A stretch of 8,449 nt of DNA, from positions 1 through 8,449 of the forward strand of contig JAIRZS010000060.1 of assembly GCA_031267115.1 (NCBI GenBank), read 5' to 3'. This document shows, in pieces, positions 1 to 7,051 of this stretch. A model generated the notes under the pieces. The model made no database searches. It was not told the DNA's origin and saw only the letters and a program-made list of their open reading frames with translations. The position numbers and the translations under genes were made by a program. Every line of letters begins with the position of its first letter. Position 1 is the stretch's first letter. This stretch comes from Treponema sp. (GTDB taxonomy: Bacteria > Spirochaetota > Spirochaetia > Treponematales > Breznakiellaceae).

Positions 1-64
1 TCTGGGCAAAGGCAGCCTGGGACATAAAAATAAACGCCGATACTATAATAACCCCGCGCTTCAT
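1..64 (-). CDS. N-terminus of an exported protein (partial, runs off the left edge)
   Basis: A minus-strand ATG at 64-62 opens a frame that stays open to the window edge (21 codons). The visible residues form a classic Sec signal peptide: a basic start (MKRG), a hydrophobic core (VIIVSAFIF) and an Ala-rich end (AAFAQ) with a likely signal peptidase I site after AFA. There is no lipobox cysteine in the visible part. A GGGGG stretch lies about 12 nt upstream and could act as a weak ribosome binding site. The gene follows the lipoprotein gene on the same strand after an 87-nt gap, so it is either the next operon member or has its own promoter there. The mature protein lies outside the window, so no function can be given. 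Confidence 0.6.
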   Translation of the reverse strand, partial: MKRGVIIVSAFIFMSQAAFAQ

Positions 65-99
65 GCCGGTTTTTAACCCCCGTATTGAAGTAGACAGAA

Positions 100-114
100 T
101 GTACATTATGCACA
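100..114. promoter_or_regulatory. 15-bp imperfect palindrome in the 87-nt gap, possible operator
   Basis: The sequence TGTACATTATGCACA has two 7-nt half sites around a central T, with one mismatched position. On the minus strand it includes CATAAT, a possible -10 box for the exported-protein gene that starts at 64, but no matching -35 is visible. This gap is the only roomy one in the minus-strand gene train. The regulatory role is a guess; a palindrome of this length can occur by chance. Confidence 0.2.
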
Positions 115-151
115 GTTGAAGGTATCCTTCCCCCGCCGGCTTTTCCCGCCG

Positions 152-934
152 CTACTGGCCCGCAGCCGTGTCCGGCAGGGAAAAAATCCCCACATGGGTG
201 GGCCGCGAATAAAGCGGCGTAAAATTGGTATCCCTTCCCGTGGTAACGATGTATATTGAGGCATAGGTACGGCGCGGCGCGACAGCGGAAGACTTGTCCG
301 CCACATCGTTGTTTATCAAAGCGGTGGCATTCGCGCTGGAATTCAGATCCTGGGTATTGAAGAAAAGCCGGTCGGAAGGGACAGGGCGGAAATTGCCCTC
401 GCCGCCGGTACGGCGCAGGGTATAGAAATCCGGAGGCGTGGCGGAAGATGTCGAAACGCCCAGTACCGGGGCCCTTCCCGGGGTAAAATCCAGCGTGATC
501 TGCCTTCCCAAAGACGACGAAGACAAAATATTTTCAATATCCCTATTCTCCAGTTCAAGGGCATAGTACCTGCGGCTTGAAAACTGCGAGCCAAGGTTGG
601 TAGTAACTGTAGTCGTGCTTGAGGTGTAATAAGACAATGCGGAAAAATCGCTTGAAAGGGAACTGTTGATTGCGTATAAATCGGACGACGAATAAGGATA
701 CGTGGCAATGATATTGGCATCGCTTACATAAATACGGTAAAAAAGTGAAAAATGGGTAAAGTAATAGTATTCGCTTGTGCTAAAGTTGGGCAGCGATACT
801 GTCGCCGTGGTATTGAACGCGTCCAGCCTGACGCCGCCCTCGTCAACAGGATTCAGGTAAAGGTAATCTTCCATCCCGCAGGAAACGACGAAAAGCAGTA
901 GTCCGCCTAAAACCGCAAAGACAGTTTTACTCAT
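152..934 (-). CDS. Hypothetical lipoprotein (spirochaete-type lipobox)
   Basis: This 260-aa protein begins with a signal peptide (MSKTVFAVLGGLLLFVV) followed by VVSC, placing the lipidated cysteine at residue 19. The -3 Val/-1 Ser pattern fits the relaxed spirochaetal lipobox, so it should be a lipid-anchored envelope protein. The mature part is rich in Ser, Thr and Tyr, with alternating hydrophobic residues suggesting beta strands, and has no further membrane helix. I recognise no domain or catalytic motif. It starts 10 nt after the TPR protein's stop codon, and no clear Shine-Dalgarno precedes the ATG, so translation may be coupled to the upstream gene. The shared operon with a membrane-anchored TPR protein suggests an envelope role, which is inference only. 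Confidence 0.8.
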   Translation of the reverse strand: MSKTVFAVLGGLLLFVVSCGMEDYLYLNPVDEGGVRLDAFNTTATVSLPNFSTSEYYYFTHFSLFYRIYVSDANIIATYPYSSSDLYAINSSLSSDFSALSYYTSSTTTVTTNLGSQFSSRRYYALELENRDIENILSSSSLGRQITLDFTPGRAPVLGVSTSSATPPDFYTLRRTGGEGNFRPVPSDRLFFNTQDLNSSANATALINNDVADKSSAVAPRRTYASIYIVTTGRDTNFTPLYSRPTHVGIFSLPDTAAGQ

Positions 935-944
935 TGTTTTCGTA

Positions 945-1640
945 TCAGGAAGAGAGTCCCGTTAACGCGATAATCCTCGTGTTTGCGAGACCGGCCCAGA
1001 TCGTGTCAAGGGGCCATTTTTCAATTAAGGCCCGGTATGCCTCAAGCGCGGCCTCCCGGTCCCCCCTCCCCTCTTCCAGCCGGCCAATGGCAAACTGGGC
1101 CTTCGACGCGCTGGGGAATGAATCGGCAAAGGCAACCGCCTCATTGTAATGGGCAATGGCGCTCTCGACATCGCCGGCTTCTTCCGCGGCGACCGCCGCG
1201 TTGAACCAGGACACCGGCGCCAGGTAGCCCCCGGCGCCTTTTTGGGCCGCCAGAATCCACGCCTTTTCCGCCTCGGCCCAGTTTTTCCTGTCCGCGTGGA
1301 TGCCGGCGATCAGGGAATATGAATGCGCCGAGGCAAACCCCCCTGATTTGGCGGCCAAGGCGTCAAGGTCGGCGAGCAGCGCCTGGACAGCTTCTTCGCT
1401 TTCGCTCTCGTTAATATCAAAGCGCAGTTCTTCGAAACGCTCGCCCAGAGCCTCCGCCCGGCTGATTTCCCGGTTTACGATGTTCTCCCTGATACTGAAA
1501 CCCGCGACAATACCGATAAGTATTACCGCGCAGGCTATTATCACGGCAGCCAGAACTTTCCGGTATTTCCGGATAAATTCCACCATGATATCGCTAAATA
1601 AAACGGTTTCTTTTTTTTCCTGGGCGTTTTCGTTTGCCAT
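945..1640 (-). CDS. Membrane-anchored tetratricopeptide-repeat protein (YfgM-like layout)
   Basis: This 231-aa protein has a short charged N-terminus, one strong membrane helix at about residues 29-50 (rich in Ala, Ile, Val), a coiled-coil-prone stretch at about 55-95, and three TPR-like helix pairs at about 104-134, 143-172 and 178-210 (for example NWAEAEKAWILAAQ, DVESAIAHYNEAVAFA and DREAALEAYRALIEKWP). There is no cleavable signal peptide, so the likely topology is N-in with the repeats outside. That layout resembles YfgM/TPR_21 proteins, which help chaperones at the Sec translocon, but many TPR proteins share it, so no symbol is given. The ATG at 1640 is chosen over an in-frame TTG at 1646 because AAGGAG lies 8 nt before the ATG but only about 2 nt before the TTG. 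It follows the sigma-54 activator by 45 nt and precedes the lipoprotein gene by 10 nt. Confidence 0.85.
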   Translation of the reverse strand: MANENAQEKKETVLFSDIMVEFIRKYRKVLAAVIIACAVILIGIVAGFSIRENIVNREISRAEALGERFEELRFDINESESEEAVQALLADLDALAAKSGGFASAHSYSLIAGIHADRKNWAEAEKAWILAAQKGAGGYLAPVSWFNAAVAAEEAGDVESAIAHYNEAVAFADSFPSASKAQFAIGRLEEGRGDREAALEAYRALIEKWPLDTIWAGLANTRIIALTGLSS

Positions 1641-1648
1641 AATCAATT

Positions 1649-1654
1649 CTCCTT
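1649..1654 (-). promoter_or_regulatory. Ribosome binding site deciding the TPR protein start
   Basis: AAGGAG on the minus strand sits 8 nt upstream of the ATG at 1640. A TTG in the same frame (1646-1644) lies too close to this site to be used efficiently, so the shorter protein is preferred. Confidence 0.75.
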
Positions 1655-1685
1655 GGGAATTTGCCGCATCCCTGCAAAGGGCGCT

Positions 1686-3236
1686 TTACGCCTTGTCAAG
1701 CGTGATCTCCAATTCCTTTATCAACCGGGACAAATAGGTCCTCTGTATATCCAGGGATTTCGCCGCTTCGGTTTGATTCCACTTATTTTCTTCCAGCACT
1801 TTATGGATGTACTGGCCTTTAAAAACATTAATAGCGTTTTTCAGGCTCCGGTCCCCCCCGATATCCCGGGAATGAAACAAATCGGACGCGGCCGGGGAAC
1901 CGCCCCTGCTGCCGGGCGAGGAGTCCAGAAACAGATCCTCCGGCTCTATCCACTTTCCCTTTCCTATAACGCACGCCCGTTCAACGCAGTTCTGCAATTC
2001 CCGGATATTCCCCGGCCAGGAATAGGAAAGAAGGGATTTCATAGCCTCGCCGGAAAAACCTTCCAAATCGCGTTTGGTTTTTTTTACCGCGTTTTTTAAA
2101 AAGAAAGAGGCCAATTCGGGGATATCCTCGACCCGCTGCCTGAGCGGCGGAATAAACATGGGGAGAACGTTTAAGCGGTAGTAAAGATCGCTGCGGAACT
2201 GCCCCTCCTCTACCAGGCGTTCAATATCCCGGTTTGTAGCCGCCAGAATACGCACGTCTACGGTAACCGAAACATCGGAGCCTACTTTTTCAAAGGTTTT
2301 CTGCTGTATCACGCGGAGCAATTTTACCTGGAGCGACAGGGGGAGATCGCCGATTTCATCCAGAAAGATCGTACCCCCGTCGGCCATCTCAAAACGGCCG
2401 CGCCGGTTCTGAATAGCGTTGGTAAACGCCCCCTTCACATGGCCGAAAAATTCACTCTCCAAAAGGCCTTCGGGAATGGCGGCGCAATTTACCCGGACAA
2501 AGGGTTTATGGTTCCGGGAACTGCGAAGGTGTATCTGCTCCGCGAATATCTCCTTCCCTACCCCGCTCTCCCCTAGGATAAGTACCGAAGAATCGGTACT
2601 GGCGATCCTGTCGATAATGGCTATTTTTTCCAGAATTACCGGACTTTTGGCGATAAAGGGGTGGTAGCCGTCGGAAGCCTTCAGATGTTCCTGGAGAGTT
2701 TCGATTTTATCCCGGACTTTTTCAAAACTTTTGGCGTTCTGAATGGTCATCGCGGCCTGGTTGGCAAAAATTTCAAGCCATTCAAGATCATCCTGGGTAA
2801 AAATTTTCCCGTTCTTTTTATTTGAAAGCTCAATTACCCCTATACATTCGTCTTTTATCCGCATGGGGACAGCCATCATGCTCTTGGTGGCATGGCCGAT
2901 CTTTTTGGAAAAAGTACGATCGTAGCGCCGGTCGCTTTCCACATCGTTTACGATTATCGACTTGTTGTGCGCCGCCACCCAGCCGGGAAGCCCCTCCCCC
3001 AGTTTTATCGTGTACTGCTTGGCTTCGGTACTGTTGGAACCGAGAATAACGTCAAAATGAAGCTCGCCGGTTTCCCGGTCCACGAGGAGCAGGCTCGACG
3101 CCTCCCCCTCGCACAGGCGGGTAGCGGACTCGATGATTCTGGTAAGGAGCGCATGAACATCCGTATAGTTGGAGTTGATGAGCGTGTTTATCTCGATCAG
3201 AGTATTGAATTTTTGGGCATCAATCTTTGACAGCAT
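1686..3236 (-). CDS. GAF-domain sigma-54-dependent transcriptional activator (NifA/FhlA-like architecture)
   Basis: This 516-aa bacterial enhancer-binding protein has an N-terminal GAF sensor (about residues 25-172), an AAA+ domain (about 192-425) and a C-terminal Fis-type helix-turn-helix (about 486-510, NQTEAAKSLDIQRTYLSRLI). The AAA+ motifs are clear: Walker A GESGVGKE at 222-229, Walker B FLDE at 291-294, arginine-finger region FRSDLYYRLNVL, and sensor II SWPGNIRELQN. The loop that touches sigma-54 reads GAFTNA (269-274) instead of GAFTGA, an unusual change. It lacks a phospho-receiver domain, so control is probably by a small ligand or redox signal at the GAF domain; the ligand cannot be read from sequence. 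The frame stays open further upstream, but that part lies inside rpsA in another frame; the ATG at 3236 gives the normal GAF start and overlaps the rpsA end by 17 nt. No convincing sigma-54 promoter (GG-N10-GC type) was found in the intergenic stretches I checked, so its targets probably lie elsewhere. Confidence 0.93.
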   Translation of the reverse strand: MLSKIDAQKFNTLIEINTLINSNYTDVHALLTRIIESATRLCEGEASSLLLVDRETGELHFDVILGSNSTEAKQYTIKLGEGLPGWVAAHNKSIIVNDVESDRRYDRTFSKKIGHATKSMMAVPMRIKDECIGVIELSNKKNGKIFTQDDLEWLEIFANQAAMTIQNAKSFEKVRDKIETLQEHLKASDGYHPFIAKSPVILEKIAIIDRIASTDSSVLILGESGVGKEIFAEQIHLRSSRNHKPFVRVNCAAIPEGLLESEFFGHVKGAFTNAIQNRRGRFEMADGGTIFLDEIGDLPLSLQVKLLRVIQQKTFEKVGSDVSVTVDVRILAATNRDIERLVEEGQFRSDLYYRLNVLPMFIPPLRQRVEDIPELASFFLKNAVKKTKRDLEGFSGEAMKSLLSYSWPGNIRELQNCVERACVIGKGKWIEPEDLFLDSSPGSRGGSPAASDLFHSRDIGGDRSLKNAINVFKGQYIHKVLEENKWNQTEAAKSLDIQRTYLSRLIKELEITLDKA

Positions 3237-5664
3237 TCTCGTCGGACGAGGCCTTCTTTGATTCCAGGAAATCCCCCAGAGTGAAGGTTGAACCGTCCGC
3301 TTCCTCTGCCGCCATATAGCGGGAAATCTCATCCCTCTGCACCTTTTTCTGATAATCCTTAATGGAAAAAGCAACCTTTTGCTTATCAAGCTGCAGCTCA
3401 AGCACCACGGCCTTGATCTTGTCGCCCAGTTTGTACTTTTTAAGGGCGTCGTCAGGATTTTCCTCCCGGTTTTCAGGCAGGTTGGACTTGTGGATAAGCC
3501 CCTCGATCCCGCCGGGGACCCTGACAAAAATGCCGAAATCGGTAATATTGGACACTTCCCCTTCCACAAGGGAACCGGGCCTGTAGGTTTCCGCGAAGCT
3601 CTTCCAGGGATCTTCCTCAAGCTGCTTTATTCCCAGCTTGATGCTCCGGTTTTCCGGATCAAGCCCTATAACCATGATTTCAATTTCCTGCCCCGCTTCA
3701 AATTCGCTGCCCGGATGCTTGATCTTCTTGGTCCAGGACATATCGTCAACATGGAGGAAGCCGTCAATGCCTTCTTCCAGTTCGATAAAAGCGCCCGATC
3801 CGGTAACCTTGACCACTTTCCGCCTAAGCCGGGTGCCTACGGGGTATTTTTCGTCGATATTATTCCAGGGATTGGCGGTTACCTGCTTCAGGCCCAGGGA
3901 AACCCGGCCTATCTGCAAATCATAACCGAGGATCATACACTCAACTTCGTCGCCTATGGCGAGAACTTCACCGGGTTTCTGAACCTTCCTTACCCAGGAG
4001 AATTCCGATATATGGGCCAGGCCTTCGATACCCTCTTCCAGCTCGATAAAGGCGCCGAAATCGGTCAGCTTGGTAACCTTGCCTTTGACTATGTCGTTGA
4101 CATGGTATTTATCCGCGAAATGCACCCAGGGATCGTCGGTAAAATGTTTAAGCGAAAGGTTGATGCGCTTCTCCGCAGGATCGATACGGATAACCTTTAA
4201 GGTAATTTCCTGGCCTTTCCTCACAAAGTCCTTGGGCCGGTTCACATGCCCCCAGCTCATGTCGTTGATATGGAGCAGGCCGTCGAAGCCGCCAAGATCG
4301 ATAAAGGCCCCAAAAGAGGTAAAACTCTTGACCGCGCCGGTTATTTCCGCGCCGATTTCGACCGTGTCGAAAAAATGCTTGCGCTTCTGCTCGATCTCTT
4401 CTTCCAGCCATTTCCTGCGGTTTACAACGATATTGACCTTGCCGTCGGAATAGAGCCTTTCCACGTAAAACGCGGCCTTGATCCCCAGAAATTTTTCCGG
4501 TTTGTCGACTTTTTGGGAATCCGACTGGCTTATGGGAAGGAACGCGTGGACATCGGCGCCCAGATTAACGTCAAAGCCGCCTTTTACCAGTTTTTCAATG
4601 GTCCCCTCGACCACAGTATGGTCCTGGAAGGCCTGCCTTAAATTCTTCCAGAAGAGTTTGACATCCGCCTTTTGCTTGGAAACGATAACTTCCCCGTATT
4701 TGTTTTCCTTGGCCACCAGGATAACCGAGACAGTTTCCCCTATTTGGGGAATTTCGGCAAATTCCCCGATGGGAATCTTGCCTTCGGACTTATATCCTAC
4801 ATCGATGAACACCTGATCCGGGGTAATCTGAATTACTGTCCCGTTGATCAGCTGGCCTTCTTCCAGTTGCTCCATTGTCTTAAGGTATTCTTCCTGCAAC
4901 TGCGTCTGGATATTTTCGGAATCGCTAATCTTGAGTCCGTCCGTTTCTTCCGCCGAACCCGAGTCGTCTACTGCCTTCTGATTCAGCGCCTCTTCCTTCT
5001 GCCCCATGGTCTGTCCTTTCAGCTTTATAGTACTTACTAATCTCTCATAAACTTGGCTAATGGTCAAGTCCGATGTATCCAAATAAACGGCTCCGTCCGC
5101 GATTTTTAGGCTTCCCTCGGCTTTATTCCTGTCCAGCTCGTCCCGTTCCTCAATCGCTTTTTGTATTTCTTCCAGCGCAAGGCGCGATACCCCCTGATCG
5201 CGGCGGCGCCTTGCCCGGGCTTCGGGAGAGGCGTCCAGGTAAAAAAGATATTCGGCGTCCGGAAAGACCACAGTGGTCATGTCCCTCCCCTCCACTACCA
5301 CGTTGGCATCCCGGGAAATCCTGCGGACAAGCTTGTTTACCAGATGGCGTACCGGCACAATAGCCGAAAGCGGGGAAACCGCCCGGTCAATTTCGTCGCT
5401 GCGGAGCAGGGAGGCCACATTTTCCCCGTCCAGGTATACATCGTCCCCCCGGTATTCAATGGCGGCTTTTTCGGCGTATTCCAGGACTCTTCCGGCGTCC
5501 GTTACCGGAATACCGCGCCTGACGCACCCGAGCGTGATAGCCCGGTACAGGTTTCCGGAATTAACATAGATAAAAGGCCGGCCGGCCTCCCCCAGCTTTT
5601 CCGCCAGGAGCTTTGCGATAGTGCTTTTTCCCGAACCCGCGGGCCCGTCAATCGCGATTACCAT
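3220..5664 (-). CDS. cmk-rpsA: Bifunctional cytidylate kinase / 30S ribosomal protein S1 fusion
   Basis: This 814-aa protein joins two normally separate neighbours in one frame. Residues 1-219 are a full-length cytidylate kinase (phosphorylates CMP/dCMP with ATP): P-loop GPAGSGKST at 7-15, the substrate motif NSGNLYR at 35-41, GRDMTTVVFPDA at 126-137, and a lid region near ERDELDRNK. Residues 220-814 are ribosomal protein S1, which helps 30S subunits bind mRNA, with six S1 folds at about 269-332, 350-417, 435-506, 523-593, 608-680 and 695-769; domains 3-6 carry strong FGAFIEL/GLLH-type signatures. The ATG at 5664 fits the kinase start and has GAGAGG 5 nt upstream; it overlaps the rluB end by 17 nt. 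cmk and rpsA are adjacent in many bacteria, and I recall the fused form from Treponema. A methionine exactly at the junction has its own ribosome binding site (separate entry), so free S1 may also be made. Several kinase motif residues differ from the usual ones. Confidence 0.93.
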   Translation of the reverse strand: MVIAIDGPAGSGKSTIAKLLAEKLGEAGRPFIYVNSGNLYRAITLGCVRRGIPVTDAGRVLEYAEKAAIEYRGDDVYLDGENVASLLRSDEIDRAVSPLSAIVPVRHLVNKLVRRISRDANVVVEGRDMTTVVFPDAEYLFYLDASPEARARRRRDQGVSRLALEEIQKAIEERDELDRNKAEGSLKIADGAVYLDTSDLTISQVYERLVSTIKLKGQTMGQKEEALNQKAVDDSGSAEETDGLKISDSENIQTQLQEEYLKTMEQLEEGQLINGTVIQITPDQVFIDVGYKSEGKIPIGEFAEIPQIGETVSVILVAKENKYGEVIVSKQKADVKLFWKNLRQAFQDHTVVEGTIEKLVKGGFDVNLGADVHAFLPISQSDSQKVDKPEKFLGIKAAFYVERLYSDGKVNIVVNRRKWLEEEIEQKRKHFFDTVEIGAEITGAVKSFTSFGAFIDLGGFDGLLHINDMSWGHVNRPKDFVRKGQEITLKVIRIDPAEKRINLSLKHFTDDPWVHFADKYHVNDIVKGKVTKLTDFGAFIELEEGIEGLAHISEFSWVRKVQKPGEVLAIGDEVECMILGYDLQIGRVSLGLKQVTANPWNNIDEKYPVGTRLRRKVVKVTGSGAFIELEEGIDGFLHVDDMSWTKKIKHPGSEFEAGQEIEIMVIGLDPENRSIKLGIKQLEEDPWKSFAETYRPGSLVEGEVSNITDFGIFVRVPGGIEGLIHKSNLPENREENPDDALKKYKLGDKIKAVVLELQLDKQKVAFSIKDYQKKVQRDEISRYMAAEEADGSTFTLGDFLESKKASSDENAVKD
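5005..5019 (-). promoter_or_regulatory. Internal ribosome binding site and ATG at the Cmk/S1 junction
   Basis: Inside cmk-rpsA, the minus strand carries AAAGGA (5019-5014), a 6-nt spacer, and an in-frame ATG (5007-5005). Starting here would give a 595-aa stand-alone S1 (MGQKEEALNQ...), a normal length for a six-domain S1. The boundary falls exactly where cytidylate kinase homology ends, so this looks like the preserved start of an ancestral separate rpsA gene. Whether ribosomes use it is inference. Confidence 0.5.
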
Positions 5665-6526
5665 GATAACCTCTCTCGGCGCGGCCGCCGGCCGGCCTCC
5701 CCCCGGCCCTTCGGGACCGTATAGTTTTAAGCGCGTTAATTTCGGCTTCGGTAAGGGGCCGGGATTCCCCTTCCGGCAAATCCCCCAGGCGGACCGGCCC
5801 GATACGGACGCGGCGGAGCAGATTCGGGTGCAGGTGGAAGTGGGAAAAAACCCTGCGTATCTCGCGGTTTTTCCCTTCGACAAGCACGACCTTAAGGGAG
5901 CGCCGCCCTACCCTCTCGATTTTCTGAGCCTGGTAGCGCACCCCTTCAACAGCCACCCCCTCCCGAAAGGAACGGATAAAATCATCCGGGACAGGCCCCG
6001 CGGCCTCGATAAAGTATTCCTTCTCGATGCCGGAACTGGGGTGGCTGACCCTTGCGGCAAAATCCCCGTCGTTGGTAAAAATCACCAGCCCGCAGGACTG
6101 GTAATCCAGGCGGCCTACATTGTAAAGCCGTTCGGGAATTTCTCTGGGAAGGAGGCTTAACGCCAGGGGCCGCCCCTGCGGGTCCGAGGAACTGCAGAGA
6201 TACTCCGGAGGCTTGTTGAGGAGCAGGTAGCGGCGCTGTTCTTCAGCGCTGACAGGCACGCCGTCCAGGCACACCCTGTCGCCGGGGGCGACTTTTTCCC
6301 CCAGCGCGGTAACGGTCCTGCCGTTTACCTGCACGCGGCCTTCCAGGATGAGCTTTTCGGAAGCCCGGCGCGAGGCGACCCCGCCGTGGGCCAGGAAGAC
6401 CTGCAAACGGACAAGGCCTTCCCCCTGATCGCCCGCGCCTGTCCCGGCATCCCGCAGTTTGCCCGGCCTTGCAAAACCGGGATTATTTTTCCCCTGACAG
6501 TTCAAAACGGTCGGCCTCACTTTCAT
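5648..6526 (-). CDS. rluB: 23S rRNA pseudouridine synthase, RsuA/RluB family
   Basis: The protein (about 292 aa from this start) has an N-terminal S4 RNA-binding domain (about residues 39-87, RLQVFLAHGGVASRRASEKLI) and a pseudouridine synthase domain. The domain shows YLLLNKPPEYLCSSSDPQGR, the catalytic motif GRLDYQSCGLVIFTNDG with the nucleophile Asp141, KEYF, and the family-typical KNREIRRVF. These features place it in the RsuA/RluB/RluE/RluF group; RluB (a large-subunit position near the peptidyl transferase centre) is the likeliest member given its place beside scpAB, as in many bacteria, but the exact target uridine is not proven. The start is uncertain: candidates are TTG 6556, ATG 6526, GTG 6520 and TTG 6505. 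The last has GAGG 9 nt upstream, while the ATG has no good site. All lie inside the end of scpB in another frame, and the first 38 residues are not conserved-looking. The C-terminus is a GC-rich Arg/Gly tail overlapping the cmk start. Confidence 0.85.
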   Translation of the reverse strand: MKVRPTVLNCQGKNNPGFARPGKLRDAGTGAGDQGEGLVRLQVFLAHGGVASRRASEKLILEGRVQVNGRTVTALGEKVAPGDRVCLDGVPVSAEEQRRYLLLNKPPEYLCSSSDPQGRPLALSLLPREIPERLYNVGRLDYQSCGLVIFTNDGDFAARVSHPSSGIEKEYFIEAAGPVPDDFIRSFREGVAVEGVRYQAQKIERVGRRSLKVVLVEGKNREIRRVFSHFHLHPNLLRRVRIGPVRLGDLPEGESRPLTEAEINALKTIRSRRAGGRPAGGRAERGYHGNRD

Positions 6527-7034
6527 TGAGTTTGGGAAGGTCGGCAATACTTTCAAGACGGAAAAACTTGAGGAATTCCCTAGTGGTGCCGAATTGGGCG
6601 GGCTTTCCGGGAACGTCCCTTTTGCCCACTTCCCGGATAAGCTGCTTTTCCAAAAGGAGGCGGATCATATTATCCGGCGCGGCCCCGCGGATAGCCTCAA
6701 TCTCGCTCCGGGTAATCGGCTGCGAGTAGGCAATAATGGAAAGGGTTTCCAGCGCCGCCTTGGACAGCCTGGATTCATTTTTCTTTCCGTAATGATCTTT
6801 AAGGTTATCCCAGTATTCTCTTTTTATGGAAATCATCACCCCCCCGCCGATGCGAGAAAGCGCCAGGGCGGAATCTTCCCTTCCGTACCGTTCTTCAAGG
6901 GCTTCCAGCGCGCCGTCTACAGCCGGCCTGCCCAGCCCGGAAATACGGGACAGGGCCGCCTCGTCCAGGGGATCGGCCTCCAGGAATAAAATTGCCTCTA
7001 CCAAAGCAGTCTCTTTTTCCAAGAAAATCTCCAT
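6483..7034 (-). CDS. scpB: Segregation and condensation protein B
   Basis: This 183-aa protein matches the ScpB family in length and pattern: two winged-helix domains, with the conserved block LSKAALETLSIIAYSQPITRSEIEAIRG near residues 93-120 and RLLLEKQLIREVGKRDVPGKPAQFGTT after it. ScpB dimers bind ScpA and, with SMC, form the bacterial condensin that compacts and separates chromosomes. It lies 14 nt after scpA, the standard order. No Shine-Dalgarno precedes the ATG; the leader is instead U-rich and contains a 9-nt tandem duplication. Its end overlaps the N-terminal part of the rluB frame. Confidence 0.95.
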   Translation of the reverse strand: MEIFLEKETALVEAILFLEADPLDEAALSRISGLGRPAVDGALEALEERYGREDSALALSRIGGGVMISIKREYWDNLKDHYGKKNESRLSKAALETLSIIAYSQPITRSEIEAIRGAAPDNMIRLLLEKQLIREVGKRDVPGKPAQFGTTREFLKFFRLESIADLPKLNESEADRFELSGEK

Positions 7035-7051
7035 AAAAACTATAAAAACTA
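7034..7051 (-). repeat. Tandem 9-nt repeat forming the scpA stop and the scpB leader
   Basis: On the minus strand TAGTTTTTA occurs twice head to tail. The first copy begins with the scpA stop codon and the last A of the second copy is the first base of the scpB ATG. The stretch replaces any Shine-Dalgarno with U-rich sequence. It looks like a simple slippage duplication. Confidence 0.7.

Noticed and set aside
1641..1710. Possible sigma-54 promoter between the activator and the TPR gene
   Set aside because: The GG and GC elements present (around TTTGCA) are 15 nt apart rather than the required 10.
3237..3620. A longer sigma-54 activator of 644 aa starting at 3620
   Set aside because: The extra N-terminal part is basic, Pro/Arg/Ser-rich sequence read out of frame through the end of rpsA, whose S1 domain 6 is clearly the real product there. 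The ATG at 3236 gives a normal GAF start.
3379..4200. Plus-strand open frame of 273 codons opposite rpsA
   Set aside because: It is the antisense shadow of S1 domains, which are strongly conserved on the other strand; no ribosome binding site or recognisable domain.
5665..5883. A longer Cmk-S1 protein of 887 aa starting at 5883
   Set aside because: The added residues are the rluB coding region in another frame. The ATG at 5664 has a good ribosome binding site and fits the kinase N-terminus.
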